Of a DNA stretch of 64,000 nt, positions 25,396-37,117 are shown one piece after another. Source of the stretch: Tetrahymena elliotti 4EA. Its lineage: Eukaryota; Ciliophora; Oligohymenophorea; Hymenostomatida; Tetrahymenidae. Each line of letters starts with the position of its first letter. Within the stretch, counting starts at the first letter, position 1. Position numbers and translations under genes: made by a program. The stretch spans positions 1 to 64,000 of the forward strand of contig JH720380.1 of NCBI GenBank assembly GCA_000231825.2. The letters are read 5' to 3'. The notes below the pieces were generated by a model. It saw only the letters and a list, made by a program, of their open reading frames with translations, was not told where the DNA came from and did no database searches.

Positions 25396-26976
25396 TTTTA
25401 TTAGTTTCTAAATTAAGCTCTTTATTAATTCCTTATTTTTAATTAACTAGATTTTTTGTAATTAATTTTTCAAGATATTATTAAGACAATCAATAAAATA
25501 TTTTTAAATATCAAATTCCTAATGCAACTAAGACTGATAGAAATATTAAATTATGATAAAAAAACCTTATCACATAAAAGTATATTACTTAATATTTTTA
25601 TTTTAAGCTTTAAGTTGGTATTAAAAATATGTATTTCATCATACAAAATGAAGTTAGAATATGGTTTTTTTGTTGTTTTTGATATAAATTTGAAATATTT
25701 CTTTAGATAAAAAAGTATGCAATTTTTTTAAAATTAACAAAAATACAATTGTTTCGAAATAAAGCAATGATTTAAAAAATGTTAGCATTTTAAAGACATT
25801 TGTTCAGATAATTTTAAATCTAAAATCCTACAATTATTGTTCAATACGAAAACCTATTATTGTAAATTCATTAAAGGATATTTTTGTTTGAAACATTAAA
25901 ATTTTAGTTTAGTCTAGAAAAATCATTAAATAATGAAAATTTTAGGGATTGATATACACATTTTATCTTTTTTATTTTTTACTTAAATTTGAGACTTCTG
26001 AAAAGGAAAAATATTTATTTTAAAGCAACTATACTAGAAGCAATAATTCTCAAAATCATTTAAAAGTTTTGGTTTTAAGTATTCAATTTTCAGATATTTG
26101 TAATTAATATTTTTAAATCCTCAATGTATAATTTTATTATTTTATTTTTTAATTATGTTTGAGACAAAAAAGATATTTAAAATATCTTTCAGTTTGAATA
26201 ATATTTTCTCAAACTTGCTCAATATTTATCAATTTTATTTTCAAATCTGAATAAAATTTTTTAAAAAGAAAAACAAAAATGCTTATTAAAAATCTTATTA
26301 ATTAGATGAATTTTCTTTAATCTAAATTAAAAGCAAAAAATATCAATTCAAAAAAGATGAAAAAATAATGAAGTTAAATTAGATAGAAATTTTAGCTAAG
26401 TATCATTTATAAATTGAAGAAAAATAAAAGTGTTTTATTGCGAAGTAATAGAGAAAATTTAATAGAGTGGAAAGATTTATTTATCCATTTTTTTTATGAT
26501 GAAAAATATTAAATATAAAAAAATGAAAATGAATAAAATTGAATTTGGATTGATGAGGTAGTTAGTAATTTAAGAATAGATTAAAGACTAAGAATAAAAT
26601 ACACATTAAGATTACATTTATTGGTGAGTAGAATAATTAATTAATAAATAAATAATAATTAGTTTGAGAAGAAGTTTAATGTTTTGTTTATATTTCCTTA
26701 TCTAGTTATTATTACAATGACTTTGACATATTTAAAAATATAGAAAATATTATTGATATATCTATGTAAATGTATGTTTATATTAATTGTTTATTTAGCT
26801 TTTATATTTATTTATTAGTTTTTATCATGCGGGATGCAAGATATTTTAAAATTGTTTTATGATTATTAAATTAAGAAAGAAGTAAAGTTTAATGACTATT
26901 CAAAATTTTATTTTATTTTGTTGTTATTGTTAAAGTTTTTGTTTATGTTTCAATAGTCATTCAAGTGTTTTTATCT
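25396..26976. other. Spacer between RdRP start and the snoRNA host gene end
   Basis: AT-rich sequence containing the RdRP promoter side and the 3' flank of the next minus-strand gene. The 62-codon plus-strand ORF at 25522 has low-complexity composition and no support. No repeat or RNA gene was recognised. Confidence 0.5.
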
Positions 26977-29241
26977 TCAATAGTAGGGCATTCCCATGGG
27001 AGGCATACCACCAGGGGGCATACCCATAGGCATACCCTTAGGAATGAAGTCACTTTCAGCGAATAAGTTGTAGATACCCTTTTCAATACCGTTTAATAAT
27101 TCCATGATTTCTCTGTCGTTGAAGGCACTTTGGTCATTAAGGTTTTACATGTAATCTTCATCTTCCAAAGAGTATTCTTCGAAGACAAGATCGTTAATCA
27201 TCATGTTCAAAAGAATAGGAACTAATTGAGAAGTTTCAACAGTCTTGGGCATTTGTTTTAAGATAGGTAAGAAGTATTCTTATTTTTCGTTCAACATTTT
27301 AATTTAGAATCTGATAATTTCCTTGGTAATATCAGCGCTGACGGACTTCTTCTTGGGTAACTTTTCTTTTATTCTTTGACGAACGGTGGCTTACATCATG
27401 AAGATGTGTTGGCCCAAACCTCTTTCCATCAAGCACATTTCAGACTATTAATTAATTAAAAGATAAAATTAGGACTCAATTAAATTAATTTTGTTAAAGT
27501 AAGATAAATTAATTAAGTATTCATATCAATCCACAAAGATTTATATTTGTTTGATTAATAACTAGTGCACTCACTAAATAGCTAGCTAACTAACTAACAA
27601 TCTATCTTCTTAATTATTTTTCAATACTTAGATATTTTTTTCAGTCGAAAGATGGTGATTATTTAGAATCATAAGTAATCATACAATAATAAAATGCATC
27701 ATTTGATATCTAAGTATTTTTTTTTTACTTTTTATTGATTGACTGGTTAAAGTCTTTATGATAAATTTTCTTTTGCTATTTAACTAATGCTACTATGCTA
27801 AAGTTAGTTAATTAGTTAGTTAGATGGTGTTGCTACTATTCAGATTGATTATAATACTTTGATTTATCCTAGCTAAAATTAAATAGAAGTATTTACCTTT
27901 TCAAGAATTTCTTAAGTAATGCCAAGCTTAGCACAGATATCTTCTTGAGCCTTCATGAGCATATTTTCAATATCGTTCATGTTTTCTTGCATTAAGAACA
28001 AGTATTTCTTCTTGTCGGTGTGCATGATTTCTCTTCTTTCTATTAATATTTAATAAATGATATTTAGATTAATTAAGCAAGGATGGTATAATTAATTGAT
28101 AGATTGGAGGAAGAATTAATTAAGAAATATATTATTTCTCCCTCTTTTGCTCAAAGTCTTTTTTTTTTATAATATACTGCCAAAATTATATCTTTATAAT
28201 AAGGATATTTAATAATAATTAAGTAGTATTAGTAGTCAAGTATCTATATGTGAAGAGAGTTTTTCAGCCGAAAGATGGATAATTTATAAACATGGATAAT
28301 TCAGGTAATGAGATTGTCATCAGAGACTGCATCTTCACTTGATACTTAATCTACCTACTTAAGAGAGATAGCTGCTATTAAGTTAAATAACTAGCATATC
28401 TATAACATACAATTATTCTTTTTTAGATAAGGAGATAAAAAATTATCTTCTAATTCTAAAATTAATAATTTATGGCAGTGTCTTTTAGAGAAAAAGAGAA
28501 TTGTTAGAGATAAATCTTAAGCTTTCACTCTATAAAGTGAAGGTTAAGTAGAAATGGGTTACCTTTTCTATTTTCGAAAGTAAGTCTGATGAATTCTTCT
28601 TCAGCAAGATCAACAGAATGTTCAACGATTTATTGGTAAGTTTAGATAGAGATGTATTTTTGAGTGTCAGGGATGTAAGTAACTTGGATCTTAGAAACGA
28701 TGTCATTGAGCTTGTCTTCAGGGAAGTCGAACTTCTTAGTAGATTCAGTAGGGAGTTAGAAAGTTTCAGCAACTTACTTGTCATTAGTAGAAGAAGAAGA
28801 GTCCTTGGTGACATTTAAGCTTCTGACGAAAGCATCAGCCCATTGAGCAGTTTCAAAGAGCTTGGCTTAAACTCTCTAGTTAGCTTCGAGGAGATTAGAT
28901 TGCTTTTCCTTGATAATTTTATTGATTTCAGCAGTGTTAAGGGTAACAGTGGAACCATTAACAGTGGCATATTGAGCAAGACTCTTCAAAGAAGAAGCAG
29001 AGCTCTTCTTTTCAGCAGCCTTAGAAGAGAGGTCCTTTAAGTCGAAGTCCTTCAATTCCTTAAGGATGCAGACGAAATTCTTAGACAAGTTATCCTTTAA
29101 GGCGAAAATTTGTCTTTGGAGAGCTTCAAAAGCTTTGGTTGTTTCAGCTTAGCTGTCAGTTAATAACTTCCAGTCGATAGGTTGTTCTTCGATCTTTAAA
29201 GTGGCCAAGTGGGCTTCTAAAGCTTCAACTTCAACGCTCAT
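26977..29241 (-). CDS. Highly expressed protein of unknown function; snoRNA host gene
   Basis: Exons 28563-29241, 27897-28039 and 26977-27444 join in frame to 429 residues, MSVEVEALEAHLATLKIEEQ to GMPPMGMPYY. Codons are strikingly GC-rich and uniform (AAG, GAC, ATC, TTC), unlike the neighbours, a sign of strong expression. The protein is helical and charged, with coiled-coil-like stretches (LEEHL-type start, IINKIIKEKQSNLLEAN, FIRLTFENRKERREIMHTDK). It ends in a Gly-Met-Pro repeat tail (KGMPMGMPPGGMPPMG). No signal peptide or membrane span is seen. I do not recognise the family; the GMP tail recalls some chaperone and co-chaperone tails, but that is only resemblance. The two introns (28040-28562 and 27445-27896) are unusually long for this window and each contains a box C/D snoRNA candidate on the gene's own strand. 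Confidence 0.92.
27623..27718 (-). ncRNA. Intronic box C/D snoRNA candidate (intron 2)
   Basis: On the host-gene strand, AATACTTAGATAT at one end pairs perfectly with ATATCTAAGTATT at the other (13 bp, plus-strand arms 27623-27635 and 27706-27718). Just inside lie a box C-like AAATGATGC (about 27696-27704) and box D CTGA (27641-27644). The sequence directly upstream of box D, TCACCATCTTTCG plus one base, is antisense to the universal LSU rRNA stretch CGAAAGATGGTGA (13 bp). By the fifth-base rule it would direct 2'-O-methylation of the second A of GAAAG, the position I match from memory to yeast 25S A807. Box C differs from RUGAUGA at the last base. Confidence 0.8.
28238..28347 (-). ncRNA. Intronic box C/D snoRNA candidate (intron 1)
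   Basis: On the host-gene strand a box C (TGATGA, 28317-28322) and a box D (CTGA, 28264-28267) are about 50 bases apart, with a likely D' (CTGA, 28301-28304). The guide next to box D, CCATCTTTCGG, is antisense to the LSU rRNA segment CCGAAAGATGG (11 bp), the same target as the intron 2 element. The ends pair as AAGTATC/GATACTT (28238-28244 with 28341-28347) and GTGAAG/CTTCAC (28250-28255 with 28333-28338), separated by small internal loops. The closing stem is weaker next to the boxes than in the intron 2 copy. The base before TGATGA is C rather than a purine. Confidence 0.73.
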
Positions 29242-30865
29242 TATTTTTGATTGTTTTCTTTTGAAAATCTTGTTTTTTCTTTTTATTTTTACTACAATTG
29301 TATAATTTTTCCTGTTAATCAATCTCGCCTTTAAACTGAAAATTAGTAAATAATTAAATTTTTTATTTATGGTTAATTTATTCCTTTTATCTATATTTTT
29401 CCATTCGATCCCCCTCCTCCTCTAGAAAGTTCGATTAACTCTTAAAATATCTTTAATCAACTTTTTTAATGTTGCGAATTTTTTAATAAATTTTAAAATA
29501 TGCAGTACTTTAAATTAGATTTCTATCAGTTCTTTTAAACCATAGTATTGTATATTATTCATTACTTGTTTATCTCTAAAAAAATATGAGATTGTAGTGA
29601 AAGTCAGCATTTTTTAAATATATTTCCAAAAGGTAATATACACACAAAAAAGCAAATCATTCATATAGATTGGATATAATAGTTAAATGAAAGAAAAAAT
29701 GGCAAAAAAATAGAGTTTACGTGATTTATTTACAATTTTGTTAAAAAATAATTAATTTTTTGAATTAATAAAGCTTTAATGACTATTTTAAGTATGGTTT
29801 ATGAACTAAAGTTATATTTCCTTACAAAAAATATTCTATTTTGGAAGAGAATAAAATTAATTATCTCCAAACTAATAACTTTTGGGGCAAATCAACTATC
29901 TAGAATCTTAGTTTAAGGAAATATCTTTTCTCAAAGAAGATATCATCATCCTTTATTTAAAATTAAAAATTTTTAGAATATTTTTTTAATAATTACCACA
30001 AAAACAACTTAAGTTACCACAAAACACAGGCAAAGCAAAAGAATATTCACGAATTAAATATATAAATTATCTTAAAAATTTATTATAAAAAATATTCTTA
30101 AACATAAAAAAATTAATATTTAGATCTTTTTTTAAACATTTTGATTCCAAATTTACTTTGTAAAAAAAAGATTTATCAAAGTAGAAATAAATTTAAAGTG
30201 TTTTTTAAGTTTTTTCCAACAAAAAATTTTGGCTTTGATAGATTTTTATTTTTTGATAATTTGATAACCTTTTTGAAAAAATAAAAGTGCCTTTTTATTA
30301 TTCTAAAATTAATATTCTTAAAATAAATCTATATATGGCAGAACCAAGCAAGCTTAGTATTTTTTGCTCTATTTTAAAAATGAAATCAAGAAATAGAAAA
30401 TTTAATTCATTTTTTTTAAAAGAAAATGATGTGAAACCATTAAAAATATTAATTATGATTTATAATTTTAATCTTTCATAAATAAATTTAAGAAAAATCT
30501 TATTTTGATCTGGTTTTTTGTACAATATTTTGGCTTCTGGTTAATTGCCATCCTAATTGCATAGATAATTTAAATTCTGTTCTCTTTTATTTGTTTTGAG
30601 TGATTTCATATTGGTTTATTACTATTTTATGACAAATTACATAAAACCTACAAAATTTATGCGATAATATTTGTTATGAAAAATTTTCTTATTTAAAAAT
30701 TAGAATTACTAAATGAGGGAAAAAAAAACTTAAGAATTTTCTTACATATATATTACAATTTAGCTAATTTAAAAAGGAAAAAATATATCTTTTTTGCAAT
30801 TCGTATTACTATTTTGCTTTTAAATAATCTTAAAAACAAAAATATCTTAAATAATAAAATTAAGA
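29242..30865. other. Promoter side of the snoRNA host gene and spacer
   Basis: The first 50 bases upstream of the ATG are T-rich on the plus strand (an A-rich leader for the gene). At 29408-29425 a GATCCCCCTCCTCCTCT tract, a purine-rich G/A tract on the gene strand, is the most GC-rich patch in this spacer and lies about 170 bp upstream of the start, a plausible promoter element for a highly expressed gene. The rest is AT-rich. The 64-codon ORF at 30287 is unsupported. Confidence 0.45.
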
Positions 30866-31023
30866 TGTTTTGCAGAATAAAAAAATCAACAAAATATTGG
30901 AGGTCAATCATAAACAGTTAGTACCTCTATATCTTAAGAAAATAACTACTAGGATATCTAGTTGGAAGATTAAATAGCTTATGATATGCTAATTATAATC
31001 ATAAATTCTTATCTGATAATTTT

Positions 31024-31512
31024 ATGAACAGAAATTGCTAAGATTCTGATTAAGGATTTAATTATAACCAATAAGATTAATAGTAATAACAATCAATGAA
31101 GAATTAAAACCAAGAATAAAAGAATCATTAAACAAATTCTAATTCACAAGGTTGTTAAGGACATAAGAAATAATCTATTATTGCTAATTGTTATAATAAT
31201 GTTCTTTCAGCCTCTAAATAGATATTAAGTGATGATATAAACTCATTTTCTGAGATTTCTTCAAGTTGCAAAGAAAATAAAGATCCCTAATACTCTACCC
31301 TTGGAGGAATATCTTTTCAAGCTAAAGTAAAAATAATAGCTAAGGTTAATAAACCTATTCCTTTTATCAAGAATAATAAAGGTTGTTCATTAATTTAACA
31401 AACAGATTTTTACTACCTATATTTAGAATTGGATTAACTTTTGATAGAAATCATCACGTTGATATTGTAATTGAATAATACCCTTAATGAGTAGGATTTG
31501 AAAACGAATTGA
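31024..31512 (+). CDS. Q/N-rich hypothetical protein, doubtful start
   Basis: A 162-codon frame in the ciliate code, ending at TGA 31510-31512. Residues 20-60 are Gln/Asn-rich. The second half looks like a folded domain (LGGISFQAKVKIIAKVNKPI, DFYYLYLELDQLLIEIITL). Upstream, from about 30866, a different frame also looks coding (QNIGGQSQTVSTSISQE, then NNYQDIQLEDQIAYDM), but it is broken from this one near 30982, where a TGA intervenes. Either an intron is unresolved or the gene carries a frame break like others here. No family is recognised. Confidence 0.42.
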
Positions 31513-31811
31513 TAATAAAATGAATTATGCTATATATTTCATTCATACTTTTTTTATAAAATGTTTATTTAATTATCTCAAAAACATTTTATAATTAAAA
31601 AATTATTTTAAATGCAATAAAAGGTCAAAATAACTACAAACAAGCAACTAACAAACTAACTAATAAATTCATTAAAAAAACAAAAATACTTTGTTAAAAA
31701 TAAAATAAAGATTCACAGTAAATACCATTTTTTTTAAAACAATAAATTGAAATACTTTTTAGAGAATTAATTCAGAAAATATGATAGCTTTGAAGTTAAC
31801 ATTCTAATCTT

Positions 31812-32618
31812 TCATTACTTAGTACCTATTATCATTAGGGCATCTAAACCAAAAGGTTTTTTGTTTACTTTTATTTATTCATTAAACTTTTCAATAATTT
31901 TTTTAGTTATTTCTTCATTGTAGTATGTTCCCAAAACTTTTTTCATTTCTTGTTCTTCGATGTAATGGAAAGGAGTGAACTAATTCCAGCTAATAATGTT
32001 AGTAAATCCAGCATCTTCCATCATTTTGATGAGTTTTTCTCTGTCATTCAAGTGGAAATAAGATCTTCCTTACTGTACAAATTAACCCATTTCTTTTAAA
32101 ACTGTTGGGATTAAATTGTAATAATATAAGTCTTTATCATCACCCCATACTGAAAATCCAGCAACACCTCCTTTTTAAAGAACTTTATTAGATTCTTAGA
32201 GCATTTTAACAGGATCAGGAGTTATATGAAGGCATAAATTCCCTATTAAACAATCAAAAGTTTCTTTTTCAAAGGGTAATTATTCAGCATTAGCTTTTTA
32301 AATAGTTAGATTGTAGTTCTCATGATTGTTAACTTCGTTTTCTTAATACTAAAGGTTTAATCTTTTACTCATGATTTTAAGCATTTTATCTGATATATCA
32401 GTAGCAACATATTTTGCTGATTACTTTTTATAATTTAAAATATGGTTATAAAGAAATCCTGTTCCTGCTCCTATTTCTAAAATATTATCTCTCTTGTCAA
32501 CTTTTAACATATTAGCTAGTGATAAGAATAAAACATTAGATCCAGAGTCATAAGAAGAGTACTCTTCTGAAAACTCATCCCAAAAAGTTTCAATATCTTT
32601 GATAGTTTAAACAGACAT
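31812..32618 (-). CDS. SAM-dependent methyltransferase, copy 1
   Basis: A single exon of 268 codons from ATG 32618 to TGA 31812. It is a class I (UbiE/type 11-like) methyltransferase. Motif I LEIGAGTGFL is at residues 47-56, the acidic strand-2 residue follows in YVATDISDKM, and strand-4/5 motifs appear as LPFEKETFDCLIGNLCLH and VLQKGGVAGFSVWG. There is no signal peptide or membrane span, so it is probably cytosolic with a small-molecule or lipid substrate. The neighbour at 33495-34331 is a paralogue on the same strand with the same length and motif spacing, so the two arose by tandem duplication. A 16-bp palindrome lies about 200 bp upstream. Confidence 0.95.
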
Positions 32619-33494
32619 TAAAATATTGTTTTTTTTATTTAATTACAAATTTATTTTTTTAAATATAAATTATCAAATTTTATTTTTTCAGAAAAAATAT
32701 AAATAAGAATAAAAAAAATAAATAAACACCAAAAAACCAGGTGAAAAAAGTAAAAGACTCAAAAATTAAACAAAATAAAAATAAACTGTAAACTGTAAAA
32801 CTGTATGTAGCCGAATAGGCAGTACCCTAGGGTACTATACATATATATATATAAATATAAATAGTGCAATATTAAAAGATCTAGAAATTTTAAATAAAAT
32901 TTAATCATCAGATACTAATATTTTCAGATTAATATATCATTTCTGATTAGTTAGTCAATTATTTACTTATTTTTTGTATTGGTTAACTTGTAAGTCAAAA
33001 TGTAAATTACTATTCTGTTTTTAAAAGAACAATAAAAAAATAAAAATTTTTGATATTTCTTTTATGTAGATTTCTTATGAGTAATTTCTTTTATTATTCC
33101 TTAATAATAATTAATAAGGTAATCCCTATTCAATAAATTTACATTATTCTTTGAGAAAGCATCTTTTATTTTAGATGTTTTTCTGTAAATATTAACAAGT
33201 AATAAAATGAAAAATCTAAAAAAAGTGTAATTTCTTGAAATAGAATGACGAACTTTACCAATTTAGTTATCAAATTTAGAATTACTTTTAGATTTGATTT
33301 TCCTAAAATAAAAAAAACTAATTTAAAAGAAAAGTTTTAGATATCCTTCTAGAATTCTTTTGCTGCTATTTTAAGATAAAATGAGATTTCTTCAAAAAGA
33401 AAAAAAAAAGAAGTTATTATATAAATAACAAAAATAGGATAAGGTTCACATAAAAAAATTAAAAAAATTATATTAGAATAATAATTATTATTAT
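32619..33494. other. Spacer between the two methyltransferase genes
   Basis: AT-rich. It contains the perfect palindrome at 32821-32836 followed by an (AT)n run near 32841-32852. No other structure was seen. Confidence 0.5.
32821..32836. promoter_or_regulatory. Perfect 16-bp palindrome upstream of methyltransferase copy 1
   Basis: AGTACCCTAGGGTACT reads the same on both strands and stands out by its GC content in AT-rich DNA, 203 bp upstream of the ATG at 32618. It may be a dimeric factor site or form a cruciform. No factor is recognised. Confidence 0.4.
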
Positions 33495-34331
33495 TCAATT
33501 TTTAACACCAATAATTAATAAGCCATCTAATCCAAAGGGTTGCTTCTTTTCTTGTACCCAATCTTTAATTTTTTCAGCTAACTTTTATTTTATTTCATCT
33601 ATCTTATCACCAGCTTGCTATAGAGCGGTAATATTAGCAGGGGAGTTCAAGTATTCCATCATTCTTTCTTCACTAAAATGGTATGGAGAGAACTAATTCC
33701 AGCATATAACTGAAGTGAAGCCTGCATCTTCCATCATTTTTATAAGTTTTTCTCTATCATTAAGATGGAAATTACTTCTTACTTGAGGAAATGTGCAGCC
33801 GTTTTCTGTCAAAGTTTAAGGAATGATAGTGAATAATTTAGATTTTTCTTTTTCTCCCCAAACAGTAAAGCCAGCAACACCGCCTTTTTGAAGTACTCTA
33901 TATGATTCTTTGAGCATTTTAACTGGATCAGTAGTGATTTATAAACACAAATTAGCAATATAGCAATCAAAGGCATTATCTGCATAAGGTAACTCTTCAC
34001 CATTTATTTTTTGGATAGTTAAATTATACTTGTCAATGATCATTCCATCCTTGTAAGGCTCTTCGATTTTCAATCTTCTGAGAATATATTGAAGCATCTT
34101 CTCAGATAAATCTGTAGCAATATACTTAGCTTCTGGCTTTTTAAAGTTCATAGTATGATTGAACAAAAATCCAGCACCAGCACCAACTTCAAGAATTGAT
34201 GAACGTTCTTGGATTTTAAGCATGTTAATTAATGATAAGTAAAATAGACTACTTCCATTATCCATATTAATGTAGTCAGTTGAGAAGTCGTCCCAATAAG
34301 CTTCTAATTCAGCAATAGATTTAGTATTCAT
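33495..34331 (-). CDS. SAM-dependent methyltransferase, copy 2
   Basis: A single exon of 278 codons from ATG 34331 to TGA 33495. Motif I LEVGAGAGFL is at residues 47-56, exactly as in copy 1, followed by YIATDLSEKM, LPYADNAFDCYIANLCL and VLQKGGVAGFTVWGE. The C-terminal blocks FHLNDREKLIKMMEDAGF and KQPFGLDGLLIIG are nearly the same as in copy 1. The last 60 residues diverge and carry a short insertion. Codons are more GC-rich than in copy 1, suggesting higher expression. The substrate is unknown. Only part of the gene is visible with the standard code because it contains in-frame TAA and TAG codons. Confidence 0.95.
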
Positions 34332-37117
34332 TTTAGCTTTTACTTTAGTTTTTATCGATTATTTTTTGTATTAAATAAATATTAATTTACAATTATTAAA
34401 ACAACGAATCTTTTAAATTCCAAATCAAACAATTTTTGATATGTATATTTTATCTTTTATAAAGGTAAAAATATGAGAAATGTACTCTACACCTTTATTT
34501 ATGAGTAAACTGAGAATTCAATGATATTCTTTTACCTAATTTGGATTAATTTAATTCAAATATAATATTTTTCATAGGTTTCTTTTTCTTATTAAAAATA
34601 AATTCATTTTAAAATTTGAATATTGATAATATTTTAAACCAATTTTATTGAAGAATTTTCTATCATACTTATTATGCTATTAATCTTATTTGTATTAAAT
34701 TTTGATTACTTTCTCATAATTAAATCTTTTGAATTCGTAATATAATAAATAAATGTAGACAGTCTTTTCAACCAAAGTAATTTAACTAAAGCTAATAAAA
34801 TTAAAAAATTTTATAAAAATATAGTTGATAAAACTAAATTTATATAATTTATCATAACTAGAAATATAATTTGAGTAAAATTAAGTTGTACTTTTAATTT
34901 TGTTACATTTAACTTTTCTTTTTTATTATTTTAAAGCCACAAAAATTTAAATGAATAAGATGCCAAATAAATAGGAAATAGTTTGGAAAAATAGAAAATT
35001 CTGAACACTTTGAGAATAAATTTTATGTATGAAATTTATTTTAATTTTGAATAAAAGATTTATATAAAATCTTCTTATTCAAAAGGAATTGCTAAATATT
35101 ATCATAAAATTGCTTCTAACTTCTATTTGCAACATTTTTTAAAAACTAAAACCTTTCATCATTAACTATCAATTTAGAGTAACTTAAAACTTAACAAAAA
35201 ACATTTTAAGATATTAATTATAGCTGATATTTTGCTTTTAAATAAAGCAAATAAAACTTAGAATAGTAGGGGTTGATTAATTTAATTCATTCTCTACCTT
35301 AATCTAAAAATTTAACCCATTTAAATATTTCAATGAAGTAAAAAGATATTAGAAGTATTCTTGTAATTTTTAATTTTTTTTTTTTGAGGGATCATAATTT
35401 AATTAGTAAAGGAGCTTTTTAATTAGGATAGGCTTTGCAAAACTTAAAAAATCTAAAATTTTTGGCTCTAAACTTTAGGTAAATATAATTCACAAATTTC
35501 AATAAAATTAACTTAAATCACACCAAAAAAATTTGTAACTTCTAATACTTAATTTAAAATTTTAACATTTAATCATATTTTTATAAATGAAATAGCTAAT
35601 CTAAAGAAAAAGGATAATAAAAATAAGGCTAAATTGGAGATTAAGGATTATCAGATTTTTCCAAATCTATTTCTTAATGTTCAAGCATTTAAGTTTTAGA
35701 ATTAAGTTTGATGTAAAACATTTTTTCTTTGAATTTATTTAATTTAATTAAAAAATTTTAATATATTTTGAAGGAATAATTAAATACAAAAAAAAGGTGC
35801 TTTAAATTTAGGTGCTGCAATAGCTTAATTTAAAAATATTGAGAATTTAAAATTATAGTTAAGGTAAATTAATTTTTCATTCAGATAATTAATAAATTTA
35901 AAGCATAACATTCTAAAAATATTTTAGAAGAATTTTAAAAAATTTATTTTAATTAATAAGTTAAAACATGTTAGGGGATTAGGGAGTAATAGATTTATGC
36001 AGTGAATTAAAAAAATGCCTGAATCTCAGAATATTATATATTGATCTTATGTATTTATTTGTTTAGAATTAATAAATACTTTTGTTTATGTTAAAAAAAA
36101 TGAAACTTAGGAGAAATGAGATAAATGAATAAGGTATCATATAACTTGGCTATTTACTTGGGTAGATTAGAAATCTTAAAGATCTTAACATCAATTTAAT
36201 GTAATTTATTTAGAAACATAACTATAAATTAGTTGTTCAATTTTCAAAAAAGTTTTAACAACTCATAAAAGTAAAATCTTGAGCAAATGTGTAAAGGGTT
36301 AAGTAATAGCTAAAATCTAAATACAATTACTTTACTTCTCTTGTAAATACTTTTCAATTACTTTTTTTTAAATATTTTTTTAAATACAGTAAGCCATATA
36401 AAACTTATTAATATGATTATCACTATACTGATAATGAGGTTATCTTAAGAAAGAGTTTAGAAATAATATTACAAAAATCTAAATAGCTAGTTTCATATGA
36501 TTTTAATTTTATCAAACCTTGATTGATAATATTTAACTTTAAATAATTAAATTGTCAAAATTTAATATAATTTAAATGATTGATTCACTTGTTTTCAAAT
36601 GTTTAATTCTATGTAAAGAATATATACTTTATTTGTTTAAATAACTAAATCAAAGAAAAAATAGAAATATTTAAACTTTGATAAATTTTAAAGAATTTAA
36701 AATATTTTAAATAATCAAACATATATTGCTTTGTTTTTTGTATTAAAATAAAGATCTAATATATTCATTGAAATAATTAAAATTTAAATTATGGATATTT
36801 TTTATTCAATCAATTGTTTAGAAAAAAAAAGAAAAATCTTTTTGAAAATTAATTAAAAGTAAAGATAGTTTTGCGATAATTAAAATTCTATTGCTATTTG
36901 CTGATTAATTATTTCATTTTTAAATAGAATATATTGTTAGATTCGCTAATTAATTAATCAATCAATCAGTCAGTCGTCTATTGATTTTACAAAGAAAACA
37001 AAAGAAGTATAAGGAAATAATTAAAGAATTTAGATAAAGTTAAATTAAATAAAGTAAGAAAGAATAAATTAATAGTATCTTCATAAGAAAAAGATTCATT
37101 TTTATAGTATTTATAGG
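34332..37117. other. Long gene-free spacer between divergent genes
   Basis: About 2.8 kb of AT-rich DNA between the divergent genes at 34331 (-) and 37118 (+). I found no convincing ORF, RNA gene or repeat array. Short tetranucleotide runs (AATTAATCAATCAATCAGTC near 36948) are the only visible structure. Confidence 0.5.

Noticed and set aside
28530..29088. Four overlapping ORFs on both strands
   Set aside because: They are fragments or antisense shadows of exon 1 of the GC-biased gene at 26977-29241; the real frame contains Gln-coding TAA and TAG codons.
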